Positions 9,023 through 17,216 of a stretch of DNA of 42,626 nt are shown one piece after another. The DNA comes from Phycisphaerae bacterium. Lineage in GTDB: Bacteria > Planctomycetota > Phycisphaerae > UBA1845. A model generated the notes under the pieces. The model worked only from the letters and a program-made list of their open reading frames with translations, was not told the DNA's origin and made no database searches. Made by a program: the position numbers and the translations under genes. The stretch is taken from NCBI GenBank assembly GCA_029260075.1, contig JAJDDY010000014.1:1-42626 (forward strand), written 5' to 3'. How positions within the stretch are numbered: the stretch's first letter is position 1; every line of letters starts with the position of its first letter.

Positions 9023-9549
9023 TCGTTCTCACCCTTCCGAATTGAAGCGAATATTGCTTAGTCTTTCGATTGATCTAACGCTTTGTGCCGACAAGTCTTG
9101 CCCCTAGGGTCAAGAGAATCCAAGCGATTACAAGAAGACGCCCCGAGCGGCCCGAAGATTGCGCGGGCCGACTTGCGCTCAGTGTATCAAAAAGAGCGCA
9201 CGAACGGAAGCTGAACATCCGCGATGGTACGGTCGTGTTGTCTTTGCCCATTCGTTACGTCGAGCTGATTCCATGTCCCAGGTTCAGTTGTCGCGTGGCG
9301 CACTACACTGGCACGTGAATTCGTGCGTTCGTTCCGGCTTGATCTCCGGAGAAGGCATCGTGTGCCTTGCACGCTGGTGGTCGGCGTCCGTTTCGTAAGC
9401 AATTATCGGGCTAGACGCCGGGGAGCGAGGTTAAAGGTGTTCATGTCGCGCCGGTCGTTCAAACCCTCGAATGACTTCCGTACCGGTTCGAGTTCAGACG
9501 AAGTGGCGTATGTCGAGCCCATTCGCATACCGAGTTCGATCAGGCGATG
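9023..9549. other. Intergenic region upstream of the choice-of-anchor-B gene
   Basis: 527 bases without a credible gene on either strand. It must hold the promoter of the 6857-9022 gene and the 3' end region of the 9550-11011 pair. No repeat copy or convincing promoter hexamers were recognised. Confidence 0.4.
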
Positions 9550-10164
9550 TTATCGTCGCGTGTCTTCACTGAGTTGTTTCTTGGCCGCCAGGATTACGCG
9601 GCGCCAATTAGATGCCGGCGTGCGCTGCGGTTCTTCGGAGCAGAGCGGGACGGGGAGGGCCGCGCGAAGTCGCATCAACCGGTCCCTTGCGAACTGTTGG
9701 GGGGCGTCATGAAAACGTCGGCGCGTGGGTTCGAAGAAACGCGCCGCCGGTGGCGGTAGGTCGCTATCCGGGTCGTCGTAGAACTTTAGCGCTTCGGTTA
9801 CGCACTGCGCCGCGTGAATTTTCAACTCGCGTTTGAAAACCTTGTTCGATTGCGACTCGGCCGTGTCCATGATGATCTGATACAGCGTCATCCATTGACC
9901 CACGTCGATGAGGCGCGATGGTTCGTCAGCGCCGTTCAATTCCGATGGATTGGTATCGTCGGTGGGCGCGGTGACCATGCGAAACGATTTCGATGATTCA
10001 AACCCGCATGAGTCGCACTTGGTATCGATGCGTACGTCTTGGTCTTGAACGGTTGGCTGTTCGCATCCGATCACGGGTCCGCGACCGCACTCTGCACAGG
10101 GCGTGGCGGCAAGGCAGAGGTAGGCTTCGGCAAGACTGTGCGCCGCCAGCGCAGCGTTAGTCAT
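9550..10164 (-). CDS. Hypothetical protein with N-terminal zinc-ribbon-like Cys pairs
   Basis: 204 residues, no recognised family. Seen: a short N-terminal helix (AALAAHSLAEAYLCLA), then CAEC at 23-26 and CDSC at 50-53, a spacing compatible with a structural zinc ribbon. A charged helical middle and a basic C-terminus (RRVILAAKKQLSEDTRR) follow. No signal peptide or membrane segment, so probably cytoplasmic. The ATG at 10164 overlaps the stop of the upstream lipoprotein gene by 8 bases (ATGACTAA), so the two are almost certainly co-translated. The longer frame upstream (to 10269) lies inside the lipoprotein gene and is not needed. Its role may be tied to the lipoprotein; nothing more can be inferred. 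Confidence 0.65.
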   Translation of the reverse strand: MTNAALAAHSLAEAYLCLAATPCAECGRGPVIGCEQPTVQDQDVRIDTKCDSCGFESSKSFRMVTAPTDDTNPSELNGADEPSRLIDVGQWMTLYQIIMDTAESQSNKVFKRELKIHAAQCVTEALKFYDDPDSDLPPPAARFFEPTRRRFHDAPQQFARDRLMRLRAALPVPLCSEEPQRTPASNWRRVILAAKKQLSEDTRR

Positions 10165-11011
10165 TTTCGGCAGGTGCTTCCGTCGTACTTGGTTTTGTGT
10201 CGGCGTCTGCGCCTTGCGTCGGGAGATTGACGTTCTTGGCGGCTTCGACCGCCTGAATAAGTACAGCATCGGCGGTCAACTCGCCCGCGTCCAGACCGTC
10301 AGCCCAACCGCTGTACATGGTCAACCGTGCATCGCTTTCGGCTTTCGTAATCATCGGGGCGTTCCTGCTCATTTTGATGTACCAATCACTGTCCACGAGG
10401 ACGAAGTCATACGACGCGGCGAGGGAAGCGCCGGCCATCTTCGCGGTGATCAGCCCGTCCTTCATTGGCGCAAACGAATCGGCGGAGGGAGCGAGCAGAG
10501 TCGAGGCGTCGAGGGTTTCGAATGTGGCTGTGACGCTTGCTGACTTGTCAGGTAACTTCGCCGCAAGTTCTGATCGAACCGCGCGGAGTGCGTCGCCCAT
10601 GTCCAGGGCATTGGAGAGAATAGGTTCGAGCATCTCGTGTTGATCCGCTACGAAATAATCGAGAAGGTCGTCGACGGTTGGGTCGTCGGCGGCCACTTTG
10701 CCGAATTCGCTAAGCAAGTCGCGAATGGCGTTCTCATTGAGATCGCCGTCGGCATGGCCGTCGGGTGCTGTCTTCGCATCGTCGTCCATGCCGCCGACTT
10801 CGTCCGGTCCGCGAAACTCATGCCATTCGGCGCGACCACTGGCCAGCGCTTTGTTGTGCCACTGATCGGACGTCGGAAGAAGGATCGTATCGCCGGATCC
10901 AAGATCGTCATTGTACGCCACCGGCGGTTCCGCCTCGCGGCACGCTCCGCCGAGCACCACGGGAACGAGCACCACAATGGCAACGTTCCAGGTGAAGTAA
11001 GTTTTCCTCAT
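10157..11011 (-). CDS. Probable lipoprotein of unknown function
   Basis: 284 residues. The N-terminus MRKTYFTWNVAIVVLVPVV then LGGAC resembles a lipoprotein signal, although the box is imperfect (Gly rather than Leu at -3). The mature part is acidic and largely helical (NENAIRDLLSEFGKVAADD..., ALRAVRSELAAKLPDK), followed by an alpha/beta stretch with SYDFVLVDSDWYIKMS that looks like the core of a small exported domain. The C-terminus is low-complexity and acidic. ATG 11011 has a GAGGA site 8 bases upstream. It is the first gene of a two-gene unit with the zinc-ribbon protein at 9550-10164. No family recognised. Confidence 0.65.
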   Translation of the reverse strand: MRKTYFTWNVAIVVLVPVVLGGACREAEPPVAYNDDLGSGDTILLPTSDQWHNKALASGRAEWHEFRGPDEVGGMDDDAKTAPDGHADGDLNENAIRDLLSEFGKVAADDPTVDDLLDYFVADQHEMLEPILSNALDMGDALRAVRSELAAKLPDKSASVTATFETLDASTLLAPSADSFAPMKDGLITAKMAGASLAASYDFVLVDSDWYIKMSRNAPMITKAESDARLTMYSGWADGLDAGELTADAVLIQAVEAAKNVNLPTQGADADTKPSTTEAPAEND

Positions 11012-11594
11012 CGTGTGTTCCTCATGTCTGAAATCATCCGGTCGGCCGGTTTCTTACAACCAACCGATCCGCCGTTGCAGATTCGATGTGGTCGTTCGTA
11101 CGGCACGCGGACAGGCCGGTCCCGGGCGTGAGTCCGTCGCATTGTCTTCGGTCGTGACGACTGCGTTCGACCTTGATCGGCAGATTCCGCAACCGTCCAT
11201 CAGCCACGCTCTGCAGCGAGCCAAGCGTACCTGCGCCGGTTTGGTTGGTCAATCCAGCTTCGTCGTGTGAGCCGTGCGTAATGGAAACCGTGTAGCCGGG
11301 ACAAGTTGGATTATCCAAGCGCAGGACCACACGGTTACGACTCGATAACTAACCGTCTCGTCGGTTTGATGAGTCCGGTATTGCGTCGTTGTGCTTCCAT
11401 CGACATGATTGTACAACCTTCGTCTTTGGTGCCGCGAAAGTGTTGATAGGATTGAATAGGCGGACGTGTATGCGTGTCTTGGTGGCCCGTCCGCAGTTTC
11501 TGTTTTCGGCGGCTGTGGTGGCGGCTGGAATCGTGTTGGGGTCGCGGGTGTGATGATAGCGACCGATCCTGTTTGATGTGGATTTGGATATATC
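11012..11594. other. Divergent intergenic region
   Basis: 583 bases between the divergent lipoprotein and S9 peptidase genes. It should contain both promoters. The only coding signal seen is the short hydrophobic ORF at 11470-11553. No member of the repeat families found elsewhere in the window was recognised here. Confidence 0.4.
11470..11553 (+). CDS. Possible small hydrophobic protein (27 aa)
   Basis: ATG 11470 follows an AGGCGG-like site about 7 bases upstream and opens 27 codons beginning MRVLVARPQF, then an Ala/Val/Ile/Leu-rich segment, ending GSRV before TGA. Composition fits a single membrane helix or an orphaned signal peptide. It lies about 40 bases before the TTG start of the S9 peptidase on the same strand. 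It could be a micropeptide, a leader, or the decayed original N-terminus of the peptidase. Support is only the frame and the weak site. Confidence 0.25.
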   Translation: MRVLVARPQFLFSAAVVAAGIVLGSRV

Positions 11595-13499
11595 TTGTGT
11601 AGGCGGCGGCAAATCTTGGCTATCGCACTCGTCCTCACGGTCGCCGGGGTTGTTGCACGTGCAGGTCTTCCTCCCTTAATCCCGCGCGAAGTGCTTTTTG
11701 GGAATCCAGACAAAGCTAAGCCAAGAATCGCGCCCAACGGTCAATTGCTAGCCTATCTCGCTCCCGTCAACGGCGTGCTCAACGTCTGGGTTCGGACTGT
11801 TGGTACGGAGGACGACAAGCCTGTAACACGCGGCGCCGAGCGGGGCATCCAGAGATATTTTTGGGCGCCCAATAGTTCGCAGATTCTCTTCATCCAAGAC
11901 AAGGACGGCGATGAGAACTCGCACCTGTATAGTGTCGACGTGTCAACCCAAGCGGTGCGCGACCTGACACCGATCGAGGGTATTCGAGTCAAGATCGTGG
12001 CTGTCAGTCGACTCGTGCCCGACGCCATTCTCGTCGGCATTAACGATCGCGATCCGGCGTATCACGACGTTTACCGTTTGGACCTCGCGAGCGGTCGGCT
12101 CGACCTTGTGGAAAAAAACGAGGGCAACTTCTTGGCCTTCGAGGCTGATCCTAGTCTGAAACTTCGCGGCGCGCTGCGACTGCTTCCGGATGGCGGTATG
12201 GAGCACATGACGCGCGACGGCATAGGTTCGCCTTGGCGCCGCGTGATTCAGTGGCTCCCGGCGGACGTGCTTAACAGCGGTCCGTTGGGTTTCACCGCTG
12301 ACGGTAAGTCGTTGCACGTGCTGAGCAGTTCTGGAAGCAACACGAGCGAGCTTCGTCGTGTTGACCTTGCGACCGGCGTGGAAACCACGCTTGCGTCGGA
12401 TCAACACGTCGACGTCGTTGATTTTCTTATTGATCCGTTGACTATTGAAGTGCAGGCCGTGGCGCTCAACCGTGAGCGTTTGCACTGGCAGGTACTCGAT
12501 CGCTCGATCAAGACGGACTTTCGGGTTCTTGGTCGTCTTCGCCGTGGCGATTTTCGGGTCATTGACCGGGACTTTGCGGATCGTACGTGGATCGTATCGT
12601 ACACGGTCGATTCCGCCCCGACGTACTACTACGCGTACGATCGTTCCACGCGTGAGGCCAAGCTGCTGTTTTCGAACCGGGGGGCGCTTGAGGGGCTTCG
12701 GCTGGCGAAGATGTTTCCAATCAGCTATCGGGCACGCGACGGTTTGTTGATCCATGGATACCTGACCATGCCTCGTGGCGTCAAGGCGCGGCGTTTGCCC
12801 ATGGTGGTGGTTGTACACAACGGTCCATGGTCTCGCGATTCGTGGGGATATGACGGTGTCGCGCAGTGGCTTGCCAACCGTGGGTACGCTGTGTTGCAGG
12901 TGAACTATCGCGGCTCGACCGGATACGGAAAAGCTTTTCTGAACGCTGCGGATCGCGACTGGGGTGGCAAGATGCAGGACGATCTCGCCGACGGCGTGCG
13001 GTGGGCCATCGAGAAGGGAATTGCCGACCCGAAGCGCGTTGGGATTCTTGGCGACTCATACGGCGGATACGCTACGCTTGTTGCGTTGAGCAAGACTCCG
13101 GACCTGTACCGCTGCGGCGTGGATATGTACGGGATCACCAACCTCGTAACGTTCATGGAGAACATCCCGCCGACGCTAAAATTCGCCGAGTCGCTTCTTT
13201 GGGAACGCGTTGGGCATCCGGTTCGCGACGAGGTGATGCTCAAGGAACGTTCACCGATTAATCATGTCGATAAGATTATCAAACCGCTATTGATCGCGCA
13301 GGGGGCTAACGATTCGCGCGTGAAGAAGGCGGAATCCGTGAAAATGGTCGAGGCGCTGCGCCGGGCCGGCAAGACCGTCGAGTATGTCGAATATCCAGAC
13401 GAGGGTCACGGCTTCACTAAGCCCAAGAATCGCCTTGACTTTTTCGCCCGGGCGGAAAAGTTTTTGAGCAAACACCTCGGTGGCCGGTCTGAGGACTGA
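11595..13499 (+). CDS. Prolyl oligopeptidase family (S9) serine peptidase, exported
   Basis: 634 residues. An N-terminal signal peptide (RRRQILAIALVLTVAGVVARA) is followed by a beta-propeller (about 40-370: PRIAPNGQLLAYLAP, YFWAPNSSQILFIQDKDGDEN) and an alpha/beta-hydrolase domain (about 380-634). The triad is complete: Ser488 in GDSYGGYA, Asp573 in GANDSRV, His605 in DEGHGF; the oxyanion-region HNGPWSRDSW and the NYRGSTGYGK motif are also present. This is the S9C acyl-aminoacyl-peptidase/DPP-like architecture that cleaves short peptides, here probably in the periplasm. No ATG exists between the upstream in-frame TGA (11574) and the signal peptide; TTG 11595 is the only plausible start and its ribosome site is weak. 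Downstream lie a short hairpin and a long-hairpin repeat. Confidence 0.9.
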   Translation: MCRRRQILAIALVLTVAGVVARAGLPPLIPREVLFGNPDKAKPRIAPNGQLLAYLAPVNGVLNVWVRTVGTEDDKPVTRGAERGIQRYFWAPNSSQILFIQDKDGDENSHLYSVDVSTQAVRDLTPIEGIRVKIVAVSRLVPDAILVGINDRDPAYHDVYRLDLASGRLDLVEKNEGNFLAFEADPSLKLRGALRLLPDGGMEHMTRDGIGSPWRRVIQWLPADVLNSGPLGFTADGKSLHVLSSSGSNTSELRRVDLATGVETTLASDQHVDVVDFLIDPLTIEVQAVALNRERLHWQVLDRSIKTDFRVLGRLRRGDFRVIDRDFADRTWIVSYTVDSAPTYYYAYDRSTREAKLLFSNRGALEGLRLAKMFPISYRARDGLLIHGYLTMPRGVKARRLPMVVVVHNGPWSRDSWGYDGVAQWLANRGYAVLQVNYRGSTGYGKAFLNAADRDWGGKMQDDLADGVRWAIEKGIADPKRVGILGDSYGGYATLVALSKTPDLYRCGVDMYGITNLVTFMENIPPTLKFAESLLWERVGHPVRDEVMLKERSPINHVDKIIKPLLIAQGANDSRVKKAESVKMVEALRRAGKTVEYVEYPDEGHGFTKPKNRLDFFARAEKFLSKHLGGRSED

Positions 13500-13524
13500 C
13501 GCTGTATAAGCGGTCTCTTGACGG

Positions 13525-13555
13525 TTTGGGTGGCCCATGGCTTTAGCCGTGGGGG
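13525..13555. repeat. Short hairpin repeat (family A), copy near S9 peptidase 3' end
   Basis: A 31-base sequence with a near-perfect 9-bp inverted repeat (CCCATGGCT / AGCCGTGGG, 13534-13553) lies 26 bases after the peptidase stop. It matches 32489-32519 at 28 of 31 positions. It may act as a transcription terminator or RNA-stabilising structure, although no U-run follows. Confidence 0.6.
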
Positions 13556-13607
13556 ACACGAATCGACGCTGGATTCGCCTCCCCAACTACTGAAGACGTG
13601 GCCACTT

Positions 13608-13742
13608 AGAACGTGTATGAGAAGCCTCTTGCCGAGCCGCGCCGGTGAGGAAGCGATCTGGGCTTGCGCGTAAAAACCGCTTCCTCACGGGCGCGGCTCA
13701 GTTCATCGCAGACCCTCTAACGCATCTTCTCACACACGTTCT
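13608..13742. repeat. Long-hairpin MITE-like element (family B), copy 1, with terminal inverted repeats
   Basis: The 17-base ends 13608-13624 and 13726-13742 are inverted repeats of each other at 16 of 17 positions (AGAACGTGTATGAGAAG on the left). Inside, arms 13634-13655 and 13678-13699 pair at 21 of 22 positions around a 22-base loop. Related elements occur at 14784, 19360, 25630 and 32341, with a half copy at 23056. Non-coding, intergenic, nested palindromes: the structure of a MITE or REP-like element. Confidence 0.75.
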
Positions 13743-13892
13743 TAGGCCAATCGTAATTCCTCGACGCAACGCTGACAAAGCTCCAGAAAATCCGGCTTCT
13801 ATCATTCCCATATTGTTACTGCATCAAAGATAAGTCTGACGGCGCCGGTGTTGTCAGGCCCATCTTCCGGACAAGGGTCGTCTATGGAGGAT

Positions 13893-14759
13893 TCAGTTGG
13901 GAGAAACGTGCGAACCATACGTTGGCGTTGGCGAACGGTGGGGCATTTCTGTGGCGGCCTTATACGCGAGACGGGTTCCGGCGATGATGAGCAGCGCCAG
14001 GAATGCGGTCTTGACGATTCGCGTAGGCAATCGATGGGTGAAGTGGCTTCCTATCCAGCTGCCGACGATTGCAAGCGGGGCAAGTGTGGCTGCGAGCATC
14101 AGTGAGCCATAATCGCTGCCACGGTCGACAATCAAGGAATAGTTCTTGCTGATTGCTCCGATGAAGCTCGTCGCGATGATGATCGTCGCGGAGTTGGCGA
14201 TGGCCGTTCGGATGGGCAGACCAAGAAGCCGGCGCTGCAGTGGTACGGCCAAGATGCCACCGCCGACGCCCAACAGGCCGGCCACCAAGCCGACCGGAAT
14301 GGCCACGACGCCTTTGATCATCAGTGACGGGCCGCGCGTTGAGTTCGACTTGTTCGCACCATTCGTCGAGTCGCTTCGTCGCAAGCGATACAGTTCGATC
14401 ATTGCGCTGGTGAGTACGAACGCCGCGAATAGGGCACGGAGGTAGGCTTCGCCTTCGTTTTGGAAAATGCTGCGTTCACTGACAATCACGCCGATGACGA
14501 CCGCGACCGCCGCCATCGGCAGCATGGCCATCACCGATCGTAGATCGATGGCGCCGGCCCGGCGGTGGCGGATGACGGCGGGGACGACCACGAAGAAGTT
14601 GACGATCATCGCGGCGGCCTGGTAGAGGTGCTGATTGGGGCCGAGGAATTCCGTCAGCGCGGGGATCATAATAATGCTGCCGCCGATGCCCAGCATTCCA
14701 CCGACAAGTCCCGCGGAGAGGCCGATCAGCGTTACGGTAACGAATTCCAACAGTCCCAA
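13893..14759 (-). CDS. TauE/SafE family anion permease
   Basis: 288 residues, polytopic. The protein shows the duplicated signature of the TauE/SafE (sulfite/organosulfonate exporter-like) family: GLSAGLVGGMLGIGGSIIMIP near the N-terminus and GLVAGLLGVGGGILAVPL in the middle, each starting one half of an inverted-repeat fold with about seven to eight membrane helices in total. Members export sulfite, sulfoacetate or other small anions across the inner membrane; the substrate cannot be read from sequence. Start is TTG 14759, preceded by GGAGG 10 bases upstream; no ATG fits. The C-terminal 20 residues are hydrophilic. The gene is flanked by long-hairpin elements on both sides and has no sulfur-metabolism partner beside it. 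Confidence 0.87.
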   Translation of the reverse strand: MGLLEFVTVTLIGLSAGLVGGMLGIGGSIIMIPALTEFLGPNQHLYQAAAMIVNFFVVVPAVIRHRRAGAIDLRSVMAMLPMAAVAVVIGVIVSERSIFQNEGEAYLRALFAAFVLTSAMIELYRLRRSDSTNGANKSNSTRGPSLMIKGVVAIPVGLVAGLLGVGGGILAVPLQRRLLGLPIRTAIANSATIIIATSFIGAISKNYSLIVDRGSDYGSLMLAATLAPLAIVGSWIGSHFTHRLPTRIVKTAFLALLIIAGTRLAYKAATEMPHRSPTPTYGSHVSPN

Positions 14760-14783
14760 GTTCGGCTCGCCTCCTTAGATCGC

Positions 14784-14880
14784 GCTTGAGAAGCCTCTTT
14801 CCGTGCCGCGCCTGCGAGAATCGGTTCGGTTTCGTAGGCAAAAACCGCTCCGTTACGGTTGCGGTTTGTCATGGCCCTGT
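14784..14880. repeat. Long-hairpin repeat family B, copy 2 (degenerate)
   Basis: Begins GCTTGAGAAGCCTCTTTCCG, matching the outer part of copy 1, and has the paired GCCGCG / CGGTTGCGG arms with AAAAACCGCT in the loop region. The arms have diverged and the far terminal repeat is not recognisable. It lies between the TauE/SafE gene and queA. Confidence 0.55.
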
Positions 14881-14930
14881 TCATGCAAGCTCGTAGCGGC
14901 TTCGGTCGTCGCAATAGTCGATTGCGGAGG

Positions 14931-16034
14931 TTACAAGATCAGCATCGCGTCGCCATAGCTGAAGAACCGGTATCGCTTGGCTACGGCGTGGTCGTATGCA
15001 CGTCGGATCCTGTTCGTTCCACCCAGGGCCATCACCAGCGCCAGGAGCGTACTCTTCGGCAAGTGAAAGTTCGTAACAAGTCCGTCGACTACATTGAACT
15101 TGTACGGCGGGCGAATGAAGATACTCGTTGTGGCGTCGCCGGTCGACAGCGGCGCGGCGCCGTTGTCGGTGGCGGCGGATTCGAGCGCGCGTACGCTCGT
15201 TGTCCCGACTGCGATCACCCGGCCACCCGTTTCGCGGCAACGACGAATGGCGTCCACGACGTTGGGTTCGATATGGTACGACTCCATATGCATGGTGTGC
15301 TGAGCGAGCTCGTTTACGCGTATTGGCTGAAACGTCCCCGACCCCACGTGCAAGGTGAGCGTGACCGTCTCAACGCCGGATTTGCGAATTCGATCGAGCA
15401 GTTCGTTGGTGAGGTGCAGACCGGCGGTGGGGGCGGCGATGGCGCCAGCCGCGTGTGCGTAGACCGTTTGATACCGATCGCGATCGTCTGAGCTTCGGGC
15501 ATCGCCGTCACGATTCCGACGGATGTAGGGTGGAAGCGGGACGTGCCCCACGCGGTTGAGTATGGCTTCTGTCGAACCGTCGCCCGTCACCTGAACACGC
15601 CACCGGCCGTCACCTAGGGATTCGATCAACTGAAGGTGCTCCGGAGCATCGACGTCTAATGTCAACTGCTCACCGGGTCGTAGCCGCCTCGACCCGGTGA
15701 GCATGACGATCCACTCGCCGGGTTCGGTCTCCCGTTCAAACAGCCCGCCGACCCGACCACCGGTCTCGCGTCGCGCCAGTAGTTTCGCCGGCAGCACTTT
15801 CGTGTCGTTGAGTACGAGCAGATCGCCGAGCTTCAGACGGGTGGGCAGGTCGGTGATCTTGCCATCGATCAGGCTGTCTTGCTTACGATCTACGCATAGC
15901 ATTCGTGAGCCATCGCGCTGAGCGAGCGGGTGTTGTGCGATCAGTTCGTCCGGAAGATCGTAATCGAGATCGTCTACGGTCTGCGGCGGCTTGCCGTTCG
16001 TCGTGTCACTCGGTTGGATTGCCGTTTCATTCAT
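14931..16034 (-). CDS. queA: S-adenosylmethionine:tRNA ribosyltransferase-isomerase
   Basis: 367 residues. QueA transfers and isomerises the ribosyl part of S-adenosylmethionine onto 7-aminomethyl-7-deazaguanine in tRNA, giving epoxyqueuosine at the wobble position of GUN anticodons. Family landmarks are all present: DYDLPDELIAQHPLAQRDGSRML at the N-terminus, LVLNDTKVLPAKLLARRETGG, YQTVYAHAAGAIAAPTAGLHLT, LHVGSGTFQPIRV, HTMHMESYHI, GTTSVRALES and the C-terminal NFHLPKSTLLALV. Length is slightly above the usual ~345 because of a short N-terminal extension. ATG 16034 is the start. It is divergent from the acyltransferase gene; no other queuosine gene is in the window. Confidence 0.96.
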   Translation of the reverse strand: MNETAIQPSDTTNGKPPQTVDDLDYDLPDELIAQHPLAQRDGSRMLCVDRKQDSLIDGKITDLPTRLKLGDLLVLNDTKVLPAKLLARRETGGRVGGLFERETEPGEWIVMLTGSRRLRPGEQLTLDVDAPEHLQLIESLGDGRWRVQVTGDGSTEAILNRVGHVPLPPYIRRNRDGDARSSDDRDRYQTVYAHAAGAIAAPTAGLHLTNELLDRIRKSGVETVTLTLHVGSGTFQPIRVNELAQHTMHMESYHIEPNVVDAIRRCRETGGRVIAVGTTSVRALESAATDNGAAPLSTGDATTSIFIRPPYKFNVVDGLVTNFHLPKSTLLALVMALGGTNRIRRAYDHAVAKRYRFFSYGDAMLIL

Positions 16035-16128
16035 GCGTTACTTGGCCGCTGCAACGTCGGCTTATCGCCGTCTGTGCGCTGCACGTGAATCCTGCTCATC
16101 GTGGTCACCCGTCTCGGTGCATGTTACG

Positions 16129-17100
16129 ATGGCGCCCATGAAACGGGAATCCCCGCGTCAGACTTGGCTTCGGGCCATGACCAAATCCAAGACCGGCGTG
16201 GTCGCGTGGGTGCTGTATGCGCTGCTCCGCTCGGTCTTCGCCATCCTTCAGATTTTTCCGATCGATTGGAATCTTGCGACCGCCCGCCGTCTCGCCAAAG
16301 TATGGCCCCTGATCACGAAGCGTCATCGACGCCTTGCGGTTGAGCACCTTACGCGCTCCTTTGGTGACGAGCTATCCCGCGACGAGATCGACCGAATCGC
16401 CGATCGTAGCCTGGCGAGCGTGGCCATGTTCGCTGTCGACGTGATCTGCCTTCCACGATTGCTCAATGCATTGACGTGGACGCGATATATCGACTTGAAG
16501 AATCTTGGTGAGGGGCTCGAGTTGATGCTATCCGGTCGCGGCGCAATCCTCGTGACCGGTCACTACGGTTCGTTTGAATTGATGGGGCATGTATTGGCTG
16601 CGCTGGGGTTCGACGTCGTCGCGGTCATGCGGCCACTCGACAACGTTTACATCAACCGATTCGTCGTGCAGAGTAGGCTAACGCATGGCTTGACGTTGAT
16701 CGACAAGAAGGGGGCCATGGAACATGCCGAATCGGTGCTGCGCGAGGGGCGACTGTTGGCGTTCATCGGCGATCAGGACGCTGGTCGAAAAGGGGTCTTC
16801 GTCGACTTCTTCGGCCGCCCCGCGTCGACCTACAAGTCGATCGGCTTGCTGGCCATGGCCACGCGCTGTCCGATCATCGTCGGGTACGCACGCCGGCAAG
16901 GCGATAAGGCCAAGTTCACCGCCGGCGTGCAGCGCGTGATTTATCCGCACGAGTGGGAAGATCGTAAGGACGCATTGAAGTGGATCACGCAGACATACAC
17001 CAGCGCGCTCGAAGAAATCGTCCGCGAAGACCCCGATCAATATCTGTGGATCCACCGGCGATGGAAGTCCGCGCCGCGCACGAAGCGAGCTGGTGCGTGA
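16129..17100 (+). CDS. LpxL/HtrB-type lysophospholipid (lipid A) acyltransferase
   Basis: 323 residues from ATG 16129 (an in-frame ATG at 16138 is equally possible; neither has a clear ribosome site). An N-terminal membrane-anchor helix (VVAWVLYALLRSVFAILQ) is followed by the acyltransferase fold with the catalytic HX4E box HYGSFE at residues 145-150, the DQDAGRKGVFVDFFGRPAST motif, and the C-terminal DQYLWIHRRWKSAP typical of the LpxL/LpxM family. Known members add secondary acyl chains to Kdo2-lipid IV-A at the cytoplasmic face of the inner membrane, so the gene suggests a lipopolysaccharide-bearing outer membrane. Other members act on glycolipids. The last codons overlap the first copy of a duplicated 28-base sequence. 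Confidence 0.9.
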   Translation: MAPMKRESPRQTWLRAMTKSKTGVVAWVLYALLRSVFAILQIFPIDWNLATARRLAKVWPLITKRHRRLAVEHLTRSFGDELSRDEIDRIADRSLASVAMFAVDVICLPRLLNALTWTRYIDLKNLGEGLELMLSGRGAILVTGHYGSFELMGHVLAALGFDVVAVMRPLDNVYINRFVVQSRLTHGLTLIDKKGAMEHAESVLREGRLLAFIGDQDAGRKGVFVDFFGRPASTYKSIGLLAMATRCPIIVGYARRQGDKAKFTAGVQRVIYPHEWEDRKDALKWITQTYTSALEEIVREDPDQYLWIHRRWKSAPRTKRAGA

Positions 17101-17172
17101 ATCCTTCCTCGCACCGATCGAAATGTCGAAACCCTTGGATCCTTAGCTGGTGCGTGAATCCTTTCTCGCACC
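17088..17172 (+). repeat. Direct duplication of a 28-base hairpin sequence at the acyltransferase 3' end
   Basis: 17088-17115 and 17145-17172 are 28-base copies differing at one position, with a 57-base period. Each contains GGTGCG and CGCACC as an inverted pair. The first copy covers the acyltransferase stop codon. They might form tandem terminator-like hairpins, or reflect slippage duplication. Confidence 0.6.
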
Positions 17173-17216
17173 CACTGACGCGGGAATCTCGCTGAAGCGA
17201 TTTGAAGAGCCGCTGT

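Larger units (their letters stand above)
13500..13892. other. Convergent intergenic region holding two repeat elements
   Basis: Lies between the S9 peptidase and the TauE/SafE gene. It contains the short hairpin 13525-13555 and the best-preserved long-hairpin element 13608-13742; the remainder has no recognisable gene. Confidence 0.6.

Noticed and set aside
13600-13750. TA target-site duplication flanking the copy-1 hairpin element
   Set aside because: TA dinucleotides occur on both sides but not at symmetric distance from the terminal repeats; too short to be evidence.
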